NCBI RefSeq assembly: GCF_037892195.1
Contig: NZ_JATACI010000002.1
Location: 1,612,001-1,676,000 of the forward strand
Length of the DNA stretch: 64,000 nucleotides
Direction of reading: 5' to 3'
Source: Yoonia sp. GPGPB17
GTDB taxonomy: Bacteria > Pseudomonadota > Alphaproteobacteria > Rhodobacterales > Rhodobacteraceae
Part shown: positions 28,114 to 40,357 of the stretch, one piece after another
Layout of the letters: each line of letters opens with the position of its first letter
Position numbering within the stretch: position 1 is the stretch's first letter
Position numbers and translations under genes: made by a program
Notes under the pieces: generated by a model
What the model was told of the DNA's origin: nothing
The model's input: only the letters and a program-made list of their open reading frames with translations
Databases searched by the model: none

Positions 28114-28746
28114 CTACTTTGTCCCGAACATACGGTCACCCGCGTCACCCAGACCCGGCACGATATAGCCACTCTCGTTCAAATGGCTGTCGATGGCCGC
28201 TGTCACAATTGGTACATCTGGGTGTGCCTCGCGCATCCGCTCAATCCCTTCAGGCGCGGCCAGCAAACACAGGAAGCGGATGTTTTTTGCGCCAGCCTCT
28301 TTCAGCAAATCAATCGCAGCAACCGAAGAATTCCCTGTCGCCAACATCGGGTCCACAGCAATGACCAAACGGTCTTCCAGCTCGGTCGGCACCTTAAAGT
28401 AATACTGGACAGGTTTCAGCGTTTCTTCATCACGATAAAGCCCCACGAAACCGACCCGCGCCGATGGGATCAGTTCCAACACACCATCCAGCAATCCATT
28501 GCCCGCCCGCAAGATCGACACCAGCGCCAACTTTTTGCCATCAATGACAGGCGCGTCCATGGGTTCAAGCGGTGTGTCGATCCGCTTGGTCGTCATCGGT
28601 AGCCCACGGGTCACCTCATAGGCCAGTAACTGGCTGATCTCGCGTAGCAGCTGCCGGAAAACGGCCGTTGACGTATCGGTCTGGCGCATCAGCGTCAACT
28701 TGTGTTGCACCAGCGGATGGGTGACGTGGGTGACGTGATCTGTCAT
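28114..28746 (-). CDS. upp: Uracil phosphoribosyltransferase
   Basis: Cytoplasmic enzyme of 210 residues that makes UMP from uracil and PRPP. The PRPP loop is [21 protein letters not shown], and the uracil-binding tail [28 protein letters not shown] is characteristic. The flexible loop [35 protein letters not shown] is complete. It is the last gene of a five-gene salvage operon and overlaps add by four bases. No defects. Confidence 0.95.
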   Translation of the reverse strand: MTDHVTHVTHPLVQHKLTLMRQTDTSTAVFRQLLREISQLLAYEVTRGLPMTTKRIDTPLEPMDAPVIDGKKLALVSILRAGNGLLDGVLELIPSARVGFVGLYRDEETLKPVQYYFKVPTELEDRLVIAVDPMLATGNSSVAAIDLLKEAGAKNIRFLCLLAAPEGIERMREAHPDVPIVTAAIDSHLNESGYIVPGLGDAGDRMFGTK

Positions 28747-29732
28747 TGCGCAGGCTCCAGTCTTTTGGCCACGCGGGCCTTTGTGTCTTCGTCACAGAAG
28801 GCGGCCGCGAGGGCCGTGTCGTTCATCGCTTTGAAATCATCTTCACCCCAGCCGAAGGTCTGGTGCAGCATCTCGTACTCTGCCGTCATCGTGGTATGAA
28901 AAAACGGGGGATCGTCGGTTGAAATGGTCACTTTAACCCCGGCATCACGCAGCTTTTCAATCGGATGGTTTGCCCAGCCTTCAACCGCCTTCAGCACAAC
29001 GTTGGACCCGGGGCACACCTCAAGTACGATATCTTTTTCGATGATTTCGTCCATAAGCGCGGTGTCATCAATCGCACCGATCCCATGCCCGATCCGTTCG
29101 ACTTTCAAATGCCGGATCGTTTCGGCCACCATCGGCGCACCACCCCATTCACCCGCATGACAGGTCAGCGGCAGCCCCGCCTCGCGCGCCATGTCAAAGC
29201 TGTAGGCATAGTCACCGGGTCGCCCCACCATTTCACCCCCGGCCATCCCATAGCCTGTGATGAAATCGCCAAAGGTCTCCACGGCGCACATGGCGGCAGG
29301 TTTGCAGGCCTCAGGCCCAAAGTGCCGAATGCCTGTAACGATCCCTTTCAGCGTGATACCCAGCTTGTCCTCGGCTTCTTTCGCAGCATCTTCCATGGCT
29401 GCCAGATAGTCTTTCCACGCGGCCAGATCGCCACCGCCACAGAAATCAGGTGACACAAAGGTTTCCATGTAGACGACACCATGCGCCGCCGTCTCTTCCA
29501 GCACAGCCATCGTCAGGCGGCGGAAATCCTCGGGACTTTGCAGGGTCGTGCATGCCGCCTCATAAACCTGTAAGAAATGATCAAAATCGCGGAAGGCATA
29601 GCCGCCGTCCGCGTTGAATATCCCACCAATGTCGATCTGCTTTTCATGTGCGAGCTGCTTGATAAAGGACGGCGGCGCAGACCCTTCCAGATGTGTATGC
29701 AGTTCAACTTTCGGCATCGTCTGAAAGGTCAT
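28743..29732 (-). CDS. add: Adenosine deaminase
   Basis: Metal-dependent hydrolase of 329 residues converting adenosine to inosine. Zinc ligands are visible in [11 protein letters not shown] near residues 9-19, TCHAGEWGG near 195 and [12 protein letters not shown] near 274-285. The catalytic Glu lies after HAGE. It overlaps upp downstream and deoB upstream by four bases each, which shows tight coupling in the nucleoside salvage operon. An adenine deaminase of the same family is a possible alternative activity. Confidence 0.85.
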   Translation of the reverse strand: MTFQTMPKVELHTHLEGSAPPSFIKQLAHEKQIDIGGIFNADGGYAFRDFDHFLQVYEAACTTLQSPEDFRRLTMAVLEETAAHGVVYMETFVSPDFCGGGDLAAWKDYLAAMEDAAKEAEDKLGITLKGIVTGIRHFGPEACKPAAMCAVETFGDFITGYGMAGGEMVGRPGDYAYSFDMAREAGLPLTCHAGEWGGAPMVAETIRHLKVERIGHGIGAIDDTALMDEIIEKDIVLEVCPGSNVVLKAVEGWANHPIEKLRDAGVKVTISTDDPPFFHTTMTAEYEMLHQTFGWGEDDFKAMNDTALAAAFCDEDTKARVAKRLEPAQ

Positions 29733-30904
29733 AAAAAGCTCTTTCCTTGGCCCGCATAGGGCACATTCAAATGGGCAGCGACAGAAGCGGCAACATCAAC
29801 AAAGTCCAATTGGCCCAGCGCTTTGGGACCCAGTCCATGCACCAGAACCGGCACGCGTTCACGCGTGTGATCTGTGCCCGCCCATGTGGGGTCATTGCCA
29901 TGATCCGCCGAGACGATCAACAGGTCATCGACACGTAATTTGGGCAACAAATCAGCCAATGCGCCATCGAACCATTCAAGGTGCCTGGCATAGCCCGATG
30001 GGTCGCGCCGATGCCCATATTCGCTGTCAAACTCGACCAGATTAGCGAAGACGAAGGACCCATCTTCAGCCTCTTCAGCCAGATCATTGATATGCCCCAT
30101 AAGCGCCACATCGCGCCCCTTGCGCAGATCATCAATGCCGCGCATCGAAAAGATATCGCCGATTTTGCCTACTGCATAAACCATGCGACCCGCGTCATGC
30201 ACATAGTCGCAGATCGTCGGCGCTGGTGGCGCGATGGCAAAATCCTTGCGGTTGGCTGTGCGGGTAAAGCTGCCCACCTCCCCCACAAAAGGGCGCGCGA
30301 TCACACGCCCAACTTTCATCTCGTGCAACGTCGGAGCAAGGTCTTTGCACAACTGCAAAAGCCGCTCCAACCCAAAGGCATCTTCGTGGGCCGCAATCTG
30401 AAGCACACTGTCGGCTGATGTGTAACAAATCGGCCAGCCGGATGTCAGATGTGCCTCGCCCTCTTCCGCAATGATTGCCGTGCCTGAGGCATGGCGATTG
30501 CCCAAAATCCCCTCAGTTCCGGCCATTTCGCAGATCAACGCGGTCAGATCAGAGGGAAACGCAGGATCAGCATCCGGGAAAGTGTGCCACTCCCACGGCA
30601 CAGGAACGCCCGCCAGTTCCCAATGACCCGAGGGGGTATCCTTCCCGCGCGACACTTCCGTTGCAGCGCCCCACGCGCCTTTCGGGTCGCCACCAAGAGC
30701 AGCCGCCTCGTCTCCGGAAGCCAGCTTCACCGCATCTCCCAAGCCTAGGGCATCCAATGTTGGTACGTTCAAACCAGCTTCGCGGGCAATATGCGCGACC
30801 GTATTGGCACCGGTATCCGGCAGGTCGCCATTGAAGAACTGATCGGCATCCGGTGCACCGCCAATCCCGACGCTATCAATCACAATCAAGAACGCACGTG
30901 GCAT
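29729..30904 (-). CDS. deoB: Phosphopentomutase
   Basis: Alkaline-phosphatase-superfamily enzyme of 391 residues interconverting ribose or deoxyribose 1-phosphate and 5-phosphate. Motifs include AFLIVIDSVGIGGAPDADQF (metal Asp), DTGANTVAHIA (phospho-Thr region), SGHWELAG, YTSADSVLQIAAHE, and LIVSADHGNDPTWAGTDHTRE (metal ligands). It links pentose phosphates released by the phosphorylase DeoA to central metabolism. The start shares TGATG with the deoA stop. Confidence 0.95.
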   Translation of the reverse strand: MPRAFLIVIDSVGIGGAPDADQFFNGDLPDTGANTVAHIAREAGLNVPTLDALGLGDAVKLASGDEAAALGGDPKGAWGAATEVSRGKDTPSGHWELAGVPVPWEWHTFPDADPAFPSDLTALICEMAGTEGILGNRHASGTAIIAEEGEAHLTSGWPICYTSADSVLQIAAHEDAFGLERLLQLCKDLAPTLHEMKVGRVIARPFVGEVGSFTRTANRKDFAIAPPAPTICDYVHDAGRMVYAVGKIGDIFSMRGIDDLRKGRDVALMGHINDLAEEAEDGSFVFANLVEFDSEYGHRRDPSGYARHLEWFDGALADLLPKLRVDDLLIVSADHGNDPTWAGTDHTRERVPVLVHGLGPKALGQLDFVDVAASVAAHLNVPYAGQGKSFL

Positions 30905-32214
30905 CAGGTGATCCCTTCTATAACCAATGGTCCGGGTGTGACTGGATCACCGATTGTGATCGCCCGTTGCACGGCCAATGCAGCGGCGACCGCTGCGTCT
31001 TCATCCGCGGCATGCACGACGCAAAGCGGATCGCCCCGGGTCACCGCAACCCCCAACCCTATCATTTCAGTAAAGCCGACTGCGGGGTTCACACGGTCCG
31101 TTTCAACATTGCGTCCACCGCCCAACCCAACAACGGCAAGGCCCAGCGCTTCGCCATCAATCGCGGCGATATGTCCGGTCTCGGGCGCAGTCACCTCACC
31201 TACGACGGGTGCTTTGGGCAGGTGCGTGTGCCAATCATGCGCCATGTCGGGTGGGCCTCCCAGGGCTGCAATCATCTGGGCAAAACGTTCCATCGCACCG
31301 CCCGAGCCAATCGCCGTCTTGACCTGTGATACCGCTGTGGCCGTATCTTCGCCCTGCATCATCAAAAGTTGCGCGCAAAGCCCCACGGTCAGGTCATAAA
31401 GGCGTGGTGCAACCGATGTGTCGCCTGCAAGAATCTCCATGCAGACGGCCACTTCCACCGCATTGCCCAGTGCGGGGGCCAGCGGTTGGTTCATATCACT
31501 GATCAAGGCCGCCGTTTTACACCCCGCCCCATTGGCCGCGTCAACCAAAGCCCGCGCCAGCGCGCGCGCCTCATCCGGTGTTTTCATAAAGGCGCCAGAG
31601 CCGCATTTGACATCAAGGATCAGGCTTTCCAACCCCGCCGCGAGCTTCTTAGACAGGATTGAGGCGGTGATCAGGTCAACACTCTCAACGGTCGCTGTGA
31701 CGTCCCGGATCGCATAAAGGCGGCGATCAGCCGGGGCGATTTGGCCTGTCGCGCTGACGATGGCGCAGCCCACCTCACGCGTGATAAGACGCAACTGTTT
31801 CTCGGTCACATTGATGTTCAGCCCCGGGATCGCCTCAAGCTTATCCAACGTACCGCCCGTATGCCCCAGCCCGCGCCCCGAGATCATAGGGACATAGGCC
31901 CCACAGGCCGCCAGCACCGGCGCAAGGATCAATGACACGCAGTCACCCACGCCGCCGGTCGAATGCTTGTCGATCACCGGCCCGGGCAAATCCCATTTCA
32001 TCACATCGCCGCTGTCGCGCATCCCTTGGGTCAGGGCAACACGGCCCGCGTCGCTTAACCCATTGAGCACAACGGCCATTGCAAAGGCACCCGCTTGCGC
32101 GTCACTGACGGCACCAGAGGCCAAACCGCTGGCGAACCATGTCAGTTCATCCTGACTGGGGGTCTGTTTTCCCCTGACTTTGGCGATGATGGCGCGGGCA
32201 TCCATGTCAGACAC
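30904..32214 (-). CDS. deoA: Thymidine phosphorylase
   Basis: Phosphorylase of 436 residues cleaving thymidine or deoxyuridine to base plus deoxyribose 1-phosphate. The signature DKHSTGGVGDCVSLILAPVLAACG (phosphate site) is near residue 82, SGRGLGHTGGTLDKLEAIPG near 112, and SKKLAAGLESLILDVKCGSGAF near 190. The C-terminal PYNP domain is present. It overlaps cdd by eight bases. With upp it would recycle pyrimidine bases. Confidence 0.95.
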   Translation of the reverse strand: MSDMDARAIIAKVRGKQTPSQDELTWFASGLASGAVSDAQAGAFAMAVVLNGLSDAGRVALTQGMRDSGDVMKWDLPGPVIDKHSTGGVGDCVSLILAPVLAACGAYVPMISGRGLGHTGGTLDKLEAIPGLNINVTEKQLRLITREVGCAIVSATGQIAPADRRLYAIRDVTATVESVDLITASILSKKLAAGLESLILDVKCGSGAFMKTPDEARALARALVDAANGAGCKTAALISDMNQPLAPALGNAVEVAVCMEILAGDTSVAPRLYDLTVGLCAQLLMMQGEDTATAVSQVKTAIGSGGAMERFAQMIAALGGPPDMAHDWHTHLPKAPVVGEVTAPETGHIAAIDGEALGLAVVGLGGGRNVETDRVNPAVGFTEMIGLGVAVTRGDPLCVVHAADEDAAVAAALAVQRAITIGDPVTPGPLVIEGIT

Positions 32215-32599
32215 GGCTCATGTAGTCGGCATCAAAACTGCCGGGCAAAAGTGCCGCAACCGTTGTTTCATGCACGACGCCATCGGTCGTTGCGAGCGTC
32301 ACCTTGACGTCGCCTTTGGCAAATTCGGCGATCTTCTGACGGCACCCACCACAGGGGCTGACAGGCTTTGGACTATCAGCAATGACAGTAATCTCGGCTA
32401 TCGCGGTCTCACCGCCCGCAACCATCGCCGCGATGGCCCCAGCCTCGGCGCAGGTCCCTTCGGGATAGGCGACATTCTCCACGTTGCAGCCAACATAGAC
32501 CGTGCCCGACGTGGACTTTAGCGCGGCCCCCACCTTGAACTTTGAATAGGGCGCATGGGCGTTTTCCCGCACGGCGCGTGCGTCGTCGATCAATGACAT
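32207..32599 (-). CDS. cdd: Cytidine deaminase
   Basis: Zinc enzyme of 130 residues, the homotetrameric short type, converting cytidine and deoxycytidine to the uracil nucleosides. HAPYSKFKVGAAL is near residue 15, the zinc Cys and catalytic Glu in GTCAEAGAIAAM near 49, and PCGGCRQKIAEF near 82 supplies the other two Cys. It is the first gene of the cdd-deoA-deoB-add-upp operon. The promoter must lie in the 57 bases before it or further upstream. Confidence 0.95.
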   Translation of the reverse strand: MSLIDDARAVRENAHAPYSKFKVGAALKSTSGTVYVGCNVENVAYPEGTCAEAGAIAAMVAGGETAIAEITVIADSPKPVSPCGGCRQKIAEFAKGDVKVTLATTDGVVHETTVAALLPGSFDADYMSRV

Positions 32600-32656
32600 A
32601 GGGCCTCCAAATCTGATCCCGTCAGAGTGTGACGGGACGCAGGCGGATGCAAGGGG

Positions 32657-33739
32657 TTAGGTCGTGATGAAGACGCCCGGCAAGACGACTTCAAGCAGCT
32701 CCAGATCATCTGACGGTTGGGCATAGCGCGTCCGCATTCCCGGTGGGATGACGAAAGCATCACCGGGGGCCAGCGTGTATGGATCTTTGCCCTCACCTTC
32801 GAGGGTTATTGTCCCCTCCATCACAAAGGTGAAGTGGATATCGGCATCGTGGCTTGACCATTCAGTGTCACCCTGCCCTTTCCGGATCACATTTACGCCT
32901 GCAACGCCCTTCGTATTGGCCGCGATGGTCGTATCGCGTGAGATGAAACCGGGCAAACGCGCAGGCAGCCATGTGGCCTTGGCCCCTTCGTTAAAGACAA
33001 ATTTCTGCCCCTGCCATTCGCGGTCGGGGCGCAGATGCGGGGTCGGCAGTGCCATATCGTGATCAATCTCTGTGATATGTTCAGCCGGGACGCCAATTTC
33101 GATCACCTCGATCCCGTCGGATGCCTCCAGAACGCGATGCCTGATCTCTGGCGGCTGAATGAAACAATCACCCGCGGTCAGGCGGATGGGTGGACCTTGA
33201 TCTTCGTACACAACATCAACCCAGCCGCGATAACAAAAGATCAGCTGAAATCCGACTTTGTGGAAATGCACCATATCGGGCACCGGTCCACCATCCGGTA
33301 TACGGATGTGGCTGGCGATGATCGACCCACCCAAACGGCTGGGGATCAGATCGCGGTATTGCATGCCCGCGCGGCCAATCACCCAGGGCGCCTGATCAGC
33401 CAAGCGACGGACGACAAAGGCATGATCCGTTTCGGGCAATACCAGCGGCGGGTTGAGCGGGTGCACTTCAACCCGTGTCCCACCCGGTGAGGTCATTTTT
33501 GTCTGCCCACTCGCAAACTCTGGATCATCGGTTAAAATCCGCAGGCCGGGGTTTGCCCCGGCAGCCTGATCCAACCGCACCCGCAATCCGTGCCCGGAAT
33601 AAACCGCTACAGTGGGGTCATCGGCGGGGTAGATCATATCCAGTCGCATGCCCAAGATGCCGCCAAAGAATCCAAGGTCTGCGCGCAAGTCCGTTGTGCT
33701 CAGGCAAACCTCGGCCCGTATTTCATGTGTCTTTGTCAT
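32657..33739 (-). CDS. Glyoxalase-like domain fused to two cupin domains
   Basis: A 360-residue fusion. Residues 5-95 form a VOC/glyoxalase-type unit (EVCLSTTDLRADLGFFGGILGMRLDMIYPADDPTVAVYSGHGLRVRL). Next comes a cupin near 145-220 (PDMVHFHKVGFQLIFCYRGWVDVVYEDQG, DCFIQPPEIRHRVLE) and a second cupin near 280-358 (EWSSHDADIHFTFVMEGTITLEGEG, GDAFVIPPGMRTRYAQ). Both cupins retain His and Glu-like metal positions. It might be a metal-dependent dioxygenase or a sugar or amine acid isomerase. I cannot name a substrate. ATG 33739 is chosen because homology begins there. It is divergent from maeB. Confidence 0.6.
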   Translation of the reverse strand: MTKTHEIRAEVCLSTTDLRADLGFFGGILGMRLDMIYPADDPTVAVYSGHGLRVRLDQAAGANPGLRILTDDPEFASGQTKMTSPGGTRVEVHPLNPPLVLPETDHAFVVRRLADQAPWVIGRAGMQYRDLIPSRLGGSIIASHIRIPDGGPVPDMVHFHKVGFQLIFCYRGWVDVVYEDQGPPIRLTAGDCFIQPPEIRHRVLEASDGIEVIEIGVPAEHITEIDHDMALPTPHLRPDREWQGQKFVFNEGAKATWLPARLPGFISRDTTIAANTKGVAGVNVIRKGQGDTEWSSHDADIHFTFVMEGTITLEGEGKDPYTLAPGDAFVIPPGMRTRYAQPSDDLELLEVVLPGVFITT

Positions 33740-33829
33740 GTTTTGCACCCTGTCCCTGCCGCAAATTATTTGCAAGAGTAGGCGCAGTGCGATTGACCTT
33801 GCGGGTTGCTTTCCGTAGGGACAAGGAAA

Positions 33830-33849
33830 ATGGTTTAATATTAAACCAT
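33830..33849. promoter_or_regulatory. Perfect 20-bp palindrome before maeB
   Basis: ATGGTTTAATATTAAACCAT is fully self-complementary and ends 14 bases before the maeB start codon, in the 124-base gap between maeB and the divergent cupin gene. Length, symmetry and site strongly suggest an operator for a dimeric repressor that would block maeB transcription or initiation. The cognate regulator is not adjacent. Confidence 0.65.
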
Positions 33850-33863
33850 ATTGGGAGGATGCG

Positions 33864-36143
<2,280 letters not shown>

Positions 36144-36145
36144 AT

Positions 36146-36176
36146 GCTGGCGGGGTTGGGACAGAACCCCGCCAGC
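36146..36176. terminator. Hairpin between convergent maeB and YHS gene
   Basis: GCTGGCGGGGTT and AACCCCGCCAGC form a perfect 12-bp stem around GGGACAG, three bases after the maeB stop and ten before the end of the convergent YHS gene. It probably acts as a bidirectional terminator. Confidence 0.7.
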
Positions 36177-36185
36177 AGCTTGGAC

Positions 36186-36662
36186 TTAGGGGTTCAGATC
36201 TGCGGGATCAGCATCTTTCACTTCGGTCCAAAGGGTCTCGGCGGTTTCGATGTAGCCGGGTATATCCTGTTGCCAGATTTCGGATACAGCTGGTGACAGG
36301 TTCAGGTAGAGCCGGTCATCAACAATGCGCCACACATCTGGGTCACCATCGAACTTGAACCCATTGGCCAGACCAAATGCGCAATACCCACCGTACTGGG
36401 GTGCATACTTTTCCGGATCAGCCTCAAATTGCGCTTTCGTTTCCTCGGATGTGAAACGATAGACCGCGCCATTGTGCACTGCGGTGATATTCACGTCACC
36501 TTGTTGCGGTTCGCCTTGGGTGAAGTACGACACCGGATCAACACCGCGCAAAGCAAGATCCGTGCTCGTGACGTTGACATCAAAGTCGGCGGCGAAGGCC
36601 GTCATGGCCAAGGTGGCCACAAGTGCGACCGCTGCGATACCAGTTTTCAGTACATTTTTCAT
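36186..36662 (-). CDS. Secreted YHS domain protein
   Basis: A 158-residue exported protein with a signal peptide (KTGIAAVALVATLAMTAFAADF) and a YHS domain: LALRGVDPVSYFTQGEP, AVHNGAVYRFTSEETKAQFEADPEKYAPQYGGYCAFGLANG. YHS modules occur in metal-related proteins and are often linked to copper or heme. The Cys of GYCAFG is kept. ATG 36662 follows AAAGGA at correct spacing and begins the signal peptide. Role not established. Possibly periplasmic metal handling. Confidence 0.78.
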   Translation of the reverse strand: MKNVLKTGIAAVALVATLAMTAFAADFDVNVTSTDLALRGVDPVSYFTQGEPQQGDVNITAVHNGAVYRFTSEETKAQFEADPEKYAPQYGGYCAFGLANGFKFDGDPDVWRIVDDRLYLNLSPAVSEIWQQDIPGYIETAETLWTEVKDADPADLNP

Positions 36663-36998
36663 CTTGTATTTCCTTTGTGTTTTCAAGCCGCGCAATACCG
36701 GCCGGTGGATCAAATAAATTGGTCATTGAATGCAAAGCCGAAGCTAGGCAGGGGACGGTATCTGCACAAATCACATACTGCTCACTGCAATTTGCGGTGG
36801 ACGTGATGCTGATTTTTTTGATGTAATAACAATACACTAGACCCATATGGTCCGCTTTGCGTAACTTGCTGTGCATCCCTGCACGTACGGCGCATGCGCG
36901 TAAGTAAAAAAGTTTACTTTGGGTCAATCCGATACGTAATCCCGTGTTGCTGAATGGGCTGCAACGGCTTAACAAATTGCCAGATTAGGGAGGGACAC
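36663..36998. other. Intergenic region between YHS gene and prpE
   Basis: Divergent promoters must lie here. The clearest structure is AAGTAAA and TTTACTT around AAAG (36902-36919), an inverted repeat about 80 bases before the prpE start, a candidate operator. The stretch 36815-36840 is AT-rich and could hold a promoter for the YHS gene. I see no small gene or RNA. Confidence 0.5.
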
Positions 36999-38893
36999 AT
37001 GAAGTATCGCGACGTATACGCCAGCTGGAAAGGCGATCCAGAAGGGTTCTGGATGGATCAGGCCAAGGCTATCGACTGGGTCACACCACCAACCAAGGCG
37101 CTCGACGACAGCAATGCCCCACTCTACCGATGGTTCACCGACGCCGAAGTGAACACCTGCTACAACGCCGTCGACCGCCACGTCGAAAATGGGCGCGGCG
37201 CACAAACTGCGATCATCTACGACAGCCCGATCACCCATACCAAACGCGAGATCAGCTACGCGGAATTACAGACACGGGTCGCCTCGCTCGCTGGTGCCCT
37301 CCGCGCCAAGGGCGTCGAAAAAGGTGACCGCGTTATCATCTATATGCCCATGATCCCCGAAGCGCTTGAGGCGATGCTGGCCTGCGCACGCCTGGGTGCC
37401 ATCCACTCTGTCGTGTTTGGCGGTTTTGCGGCCAACGAATTGGCCGTACGCATTGACGATGCGACCCCCAAAGCGATCATCGCGGGGTCCTGCGGGATCG
37501 AGCCGGGGCGCGTGGTGCACTACAAACCCTTGCTTGACGGTGCCATTGAACTGGCGACGCACAAACCCGATTTCACCGTGATCTTCCAACGTGAACAAGA
37601 GGTCGCAGACCTCATCCCCGGTCGCGACTACGATTGGCATGGGTTCCAAGCCGGTGTTGAACCTGCTGAATGTGTGCCTGTCAGAGGCGACCACCCCGCT
37701 TATATCCTCTACACTTCAGGCACCACCGGCGCGCCCAAGGGTGTTGTCCGTCCAACTGCAGGTCATCTTGTTGCCCTGAACTGGACCATGAAGGCGATCT
37801 ACGATGTTAACCCCGGTGAGGTTTTCTGGGCGGCTTCTGATGTTGGTTGGGTCGTGGGACACTCATACATCTGTTACGCCCCACTGATCCACGGCAACAC
37901 CACCGTAGTCTTCGAAGGTAAGCCTATCGGCACCCCCGATGCGGGGACGTTCTGGCGCGTGATTGAGGAATACGATGTTAAATCATTCTTCACCGCCCCC
38001 ACCGCCTTCCGCGCGATCAAACGCGAGGACCCGCAAGGCGAGATGATAAAGGACTACGACGTCTCCGGTTTACGGGCGCTTTATCTGGCGGGCGAACGCG
38101 CGGACCCCGACACTATCGAATGGGCGCAACGCGTCATGGGCGTGCCAGTCTACGATCACTGGTGGCAGACGGAAACGGGCTACACCATCGCCTAAGCAAC
38201 CCCGCAGGGATTGAAGCGCTACCGGTGAAAATCGGATCGCCCACCGTGGCGATGCCCGGCTATGACGTACAGATTCTGGACGAGGCGGGCCATGAAATGA
38301 AACCGGGTGAACTGGGTGCCATCGCCGTGAAACTGCCCCTACCCCCCGGCACCTTGCCGACGCTTTGGAACGCCGAAGACCGGTTCATCAAATCCTACCT
38401 CAATACCTTCCCCGGCTACTACGAGACGGGTGACGCAGGCATGATTGATGAAGACGGCTATCTCTACATCATGGCGCGCACGGATGACGTGATTAACGTC
38501 GCCGGGCACCGGCTTTCAACCGGCGCGATGGAAGAAGTTCTGGCCGGGCATCCTGATGTGGGCGAATGTGCCGTCATCGGCGTGACGGATGAGTTGAAAG
38601 GCCAACTGCCCATGGGGTTCGTCTGTCTGAACAAAGGGTGTGACCGCCCGCACGACGAAATCGCCAAGGAGGTCGTGACATCGGTACGCCAGACGATTGG
38701 GCCGGTGGCCGCCTTCAAACTGGTCGCGGTGGTGGACCGGTTGCCTAAGACACGTTCTGGTAAAATCCTGCGCGGGACCATGGTCAAAATTGCTGACGGG
38801 CAGGACTTCAAAATGCCCGCCACGATTGATGATCCGGCGATCCTCGATGAAATCAAGCAAGCCTTGATCCCCATGGGGTATGCGCAAGGCTGA
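36999..38893 (+). CDS. prpE: Propionyl-CoA synthetase (PrpE), interrupted by frameshift
   Basis: Acetyl/propionyl-CoA synthetase, about 631 residues, activating propionate to propionyl-CoA. Motifs are YTSGTTGAPKGVVRPTAGH near residue 240, VFWAASDVGWVVGHSYICYAPL, YDHWWQTETGYTIA, YETGDAGMIDEDGYLYIMARTDDVINVAGHRLSTGAMEE and the catalytic Lys in TRSGKILRGTM. ATG 36999 follows AGGGAGG. The frame breaks after TIA at GCCTAAGC (38190-38197). GCCGGC gives TIAGNPAGIEALPVKIGSP, the expected family sequence. It is probably functional in the organism. AcsA-type acetate activation is the alternative. Confidence 0.85.
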
Positions 38894-38996
38894 CGGGTCT
38901 GGCCCACTGATGCGTGGTTTTGGCGCAGCAAAGCGACGCCGCGTCATGATTGATCTGTCCGAGTGATTGTCGTCCTCTGATAAAAAGGAGGCGACA

Positions 38997-39728
38997 ATGA
39001 TTGCTACTTTACGTGTGCTGTTGGCAATGGGCAGCTTGCAAAGACTGGTCCCGCTTTGGATCGTCGGTATAGCGACTCTATTTTTGGCCTACAGCCATTG
39101 GATGATCCTTGCTGTGGCTTACGGTATGGTGCTGCAATTCTTCGTTGAGTACCTGATGCACCGCTTTCTGCTGCATCGTGAACCCCCTCAGGACCAGCCG
39201 ACGTTCAACGCCCTCTACCGTTCGCATATCGGCCATCATGAGTTTCCAACGAATCCGGAGTTCTTTACCGGCGACGACCATTGGTATCCGGTGCGTTTCG
39301 CCGCCATTTCCCTTTGCATTCACACAATCATTCTCTGGCCGTTTATCGGCATTGGGTCTGCGGCAGCCTTTGCGGTTGTGGCGCTTTTTGTCGGCTCGAT
39401 CACCGCCTTTGCTTTCTACGAATACTGCCACACCCTCGCCCATCTGAAAGTCCCCAAGGGCTGGTTTGGGCAGCGGGTGACCCGCAGCCATCTTGTGCAT
39501 CATTTTCAGGACCATGACGCCACTTATCACGTCAGCTTTGGCATGGGTTGGATCGACCGGCTTTTCGGCACCCGTTATGACCAAGAGGTCGCCAAGGCGC
39601 GCTACGACCGTGAAACGATCATGAGCATCGGGATGGACCCAGAGGACCTGCGCCTTGTGACAGCACGCAAATCCCTTGGCATCACCCGCAAACCAGGTGA
39701 GCGCAAGACAGAACCAAAACAGGCCTGA
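38997..39728 (+). CDS. Fatty acid hydroxylase / sterol desaturase superfamily membrane protein
   Basis: A 243-residue integral membrane di-iron oxygenase. The histidine boxes are HRFLLHRE near residue 57, HIGHHEF near 78, HTLAH near 144 and HLVHHFQDHD near 165, as needed for two irons. About four membrane segments flank them. ATG 38997 follows AGGAGG. In Alphaproteobacteria, members hydroxylate fatty acyl chains, ceramide-like lipids or carotenoids. The substrate is not evident here and the gene stands alone between prpE and a CIA30 protein. Confidence 0.78.
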   Translation: MIATLRVLLAMGSLQRLVPLWIVGIATLFLAYSHWMILAVAYGMVLQFFVEYLMHRFLLHREPPQDQPTFNALYRSHIGHHEFPTNPEFFTGDDHWYPVRFAAISLCIHTIILWPFIGIGSAAAFAVVALFVGSITAFAFYEYCHTLAHLKVPKGWFGQRVTRSHLVHHFQDHDATYHVSFGMGWIDRLFGTRYDQEVAKARYDRETIMSIGMDPEDLRLVTARKSLGITRKPGERKTEPKQA

Positions 39729-39815
39729 TCTACGCGCCCCGTCCGGGTTTCATCGGTACATGGCGAAGTCGATTTTGTCTCTCGCAAGGTCGCCTGACCG
39801 CCCTATATCAGCCTT

Positions 39816-40355
39816 ATGCGACTTATCCTGACACTTCTATTGTTAGGGGCTCCTGCTGTGGCCGAAACAATGCTGATCGAGAATTTTGCCGAAGGTTCTG
39901 AAACCCGATGGCGCTACGTCAGTGACCGGGTGATGGGTGGTGTATCAGACGGTGGCGCGGCGCTTGGGTCCGAGGATGGTATCACCTACGCACGCCTCAG
40001 CGGCACGGTCAGCACCGCCAACAACGGTGGCTTCATTCAGATCCGGCATGATCTGGAAATGCGGCTGCCTGCGGACGCCACAGGGATCACGCTCCGCGTG
40101 CGGGGGAATAGGGCGACCTACTATGTCCACCTGCGCCCCGATGCCGCACGGCGACCCTGGCAGTTCTATCAGGCCGCGTTTGAGACGACGGCGGGTTGGC
40201 AGGAAGTTGTACTACCTTGGTCAGCGTTTCGAGCACGTGGCAGCTTGGCGCCCGCCTTCGCACCGACCGATCTGCGCAGTATTGGGATTGTGGCTTATGG
40301 AATAGACTATGAAGCCCTGTTGGATGTGGATTGGATCGGGGCTGCAACAGACTAG
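39816..40355 (+). CDS. CIA30-family (NDUFAF1-like) exported protein
   Basis: A 179-residue protein with a short signal peptide (LILTLLLLGAPAVA) followed by a CIA30/NDUFAF1-type jelly-roll domain: RWRYVSDRVMGGVSDGGA, GFIQIRHDLEM, ITLRVRGNRATYYVHLRPDAARRPWQFYQAAFETTAGWQEVVLPWSAFRARG, LRSIGIVAYGIDYEALLDVDWI. The mitochondrial relative assists complex I assembly. The bacterial periplasmic members are uncharacterised and may bind carbohydrate or other ligands. An NDUFS4-like complex I protein is encoded 3 kb away, but direct linkage is not shown. Confidence 0.75.
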   Translation: MRLILTLLLLGAPAVAETMLIENFAEGSETRWRYVSDRVMGGVSDGGAALGSEDGITYARLSGTVSTANNGGFIQIRHDLEMRLPADATGITLRVRGNRATYYVHLRPDAARRPWQFYQAAFETTAGWQEVVLPWSAFRARGSLAPAFAPTDLRSIGIVAYGIDYEALLDVDWIGAATD

Positions 40356-40357
40356 CA

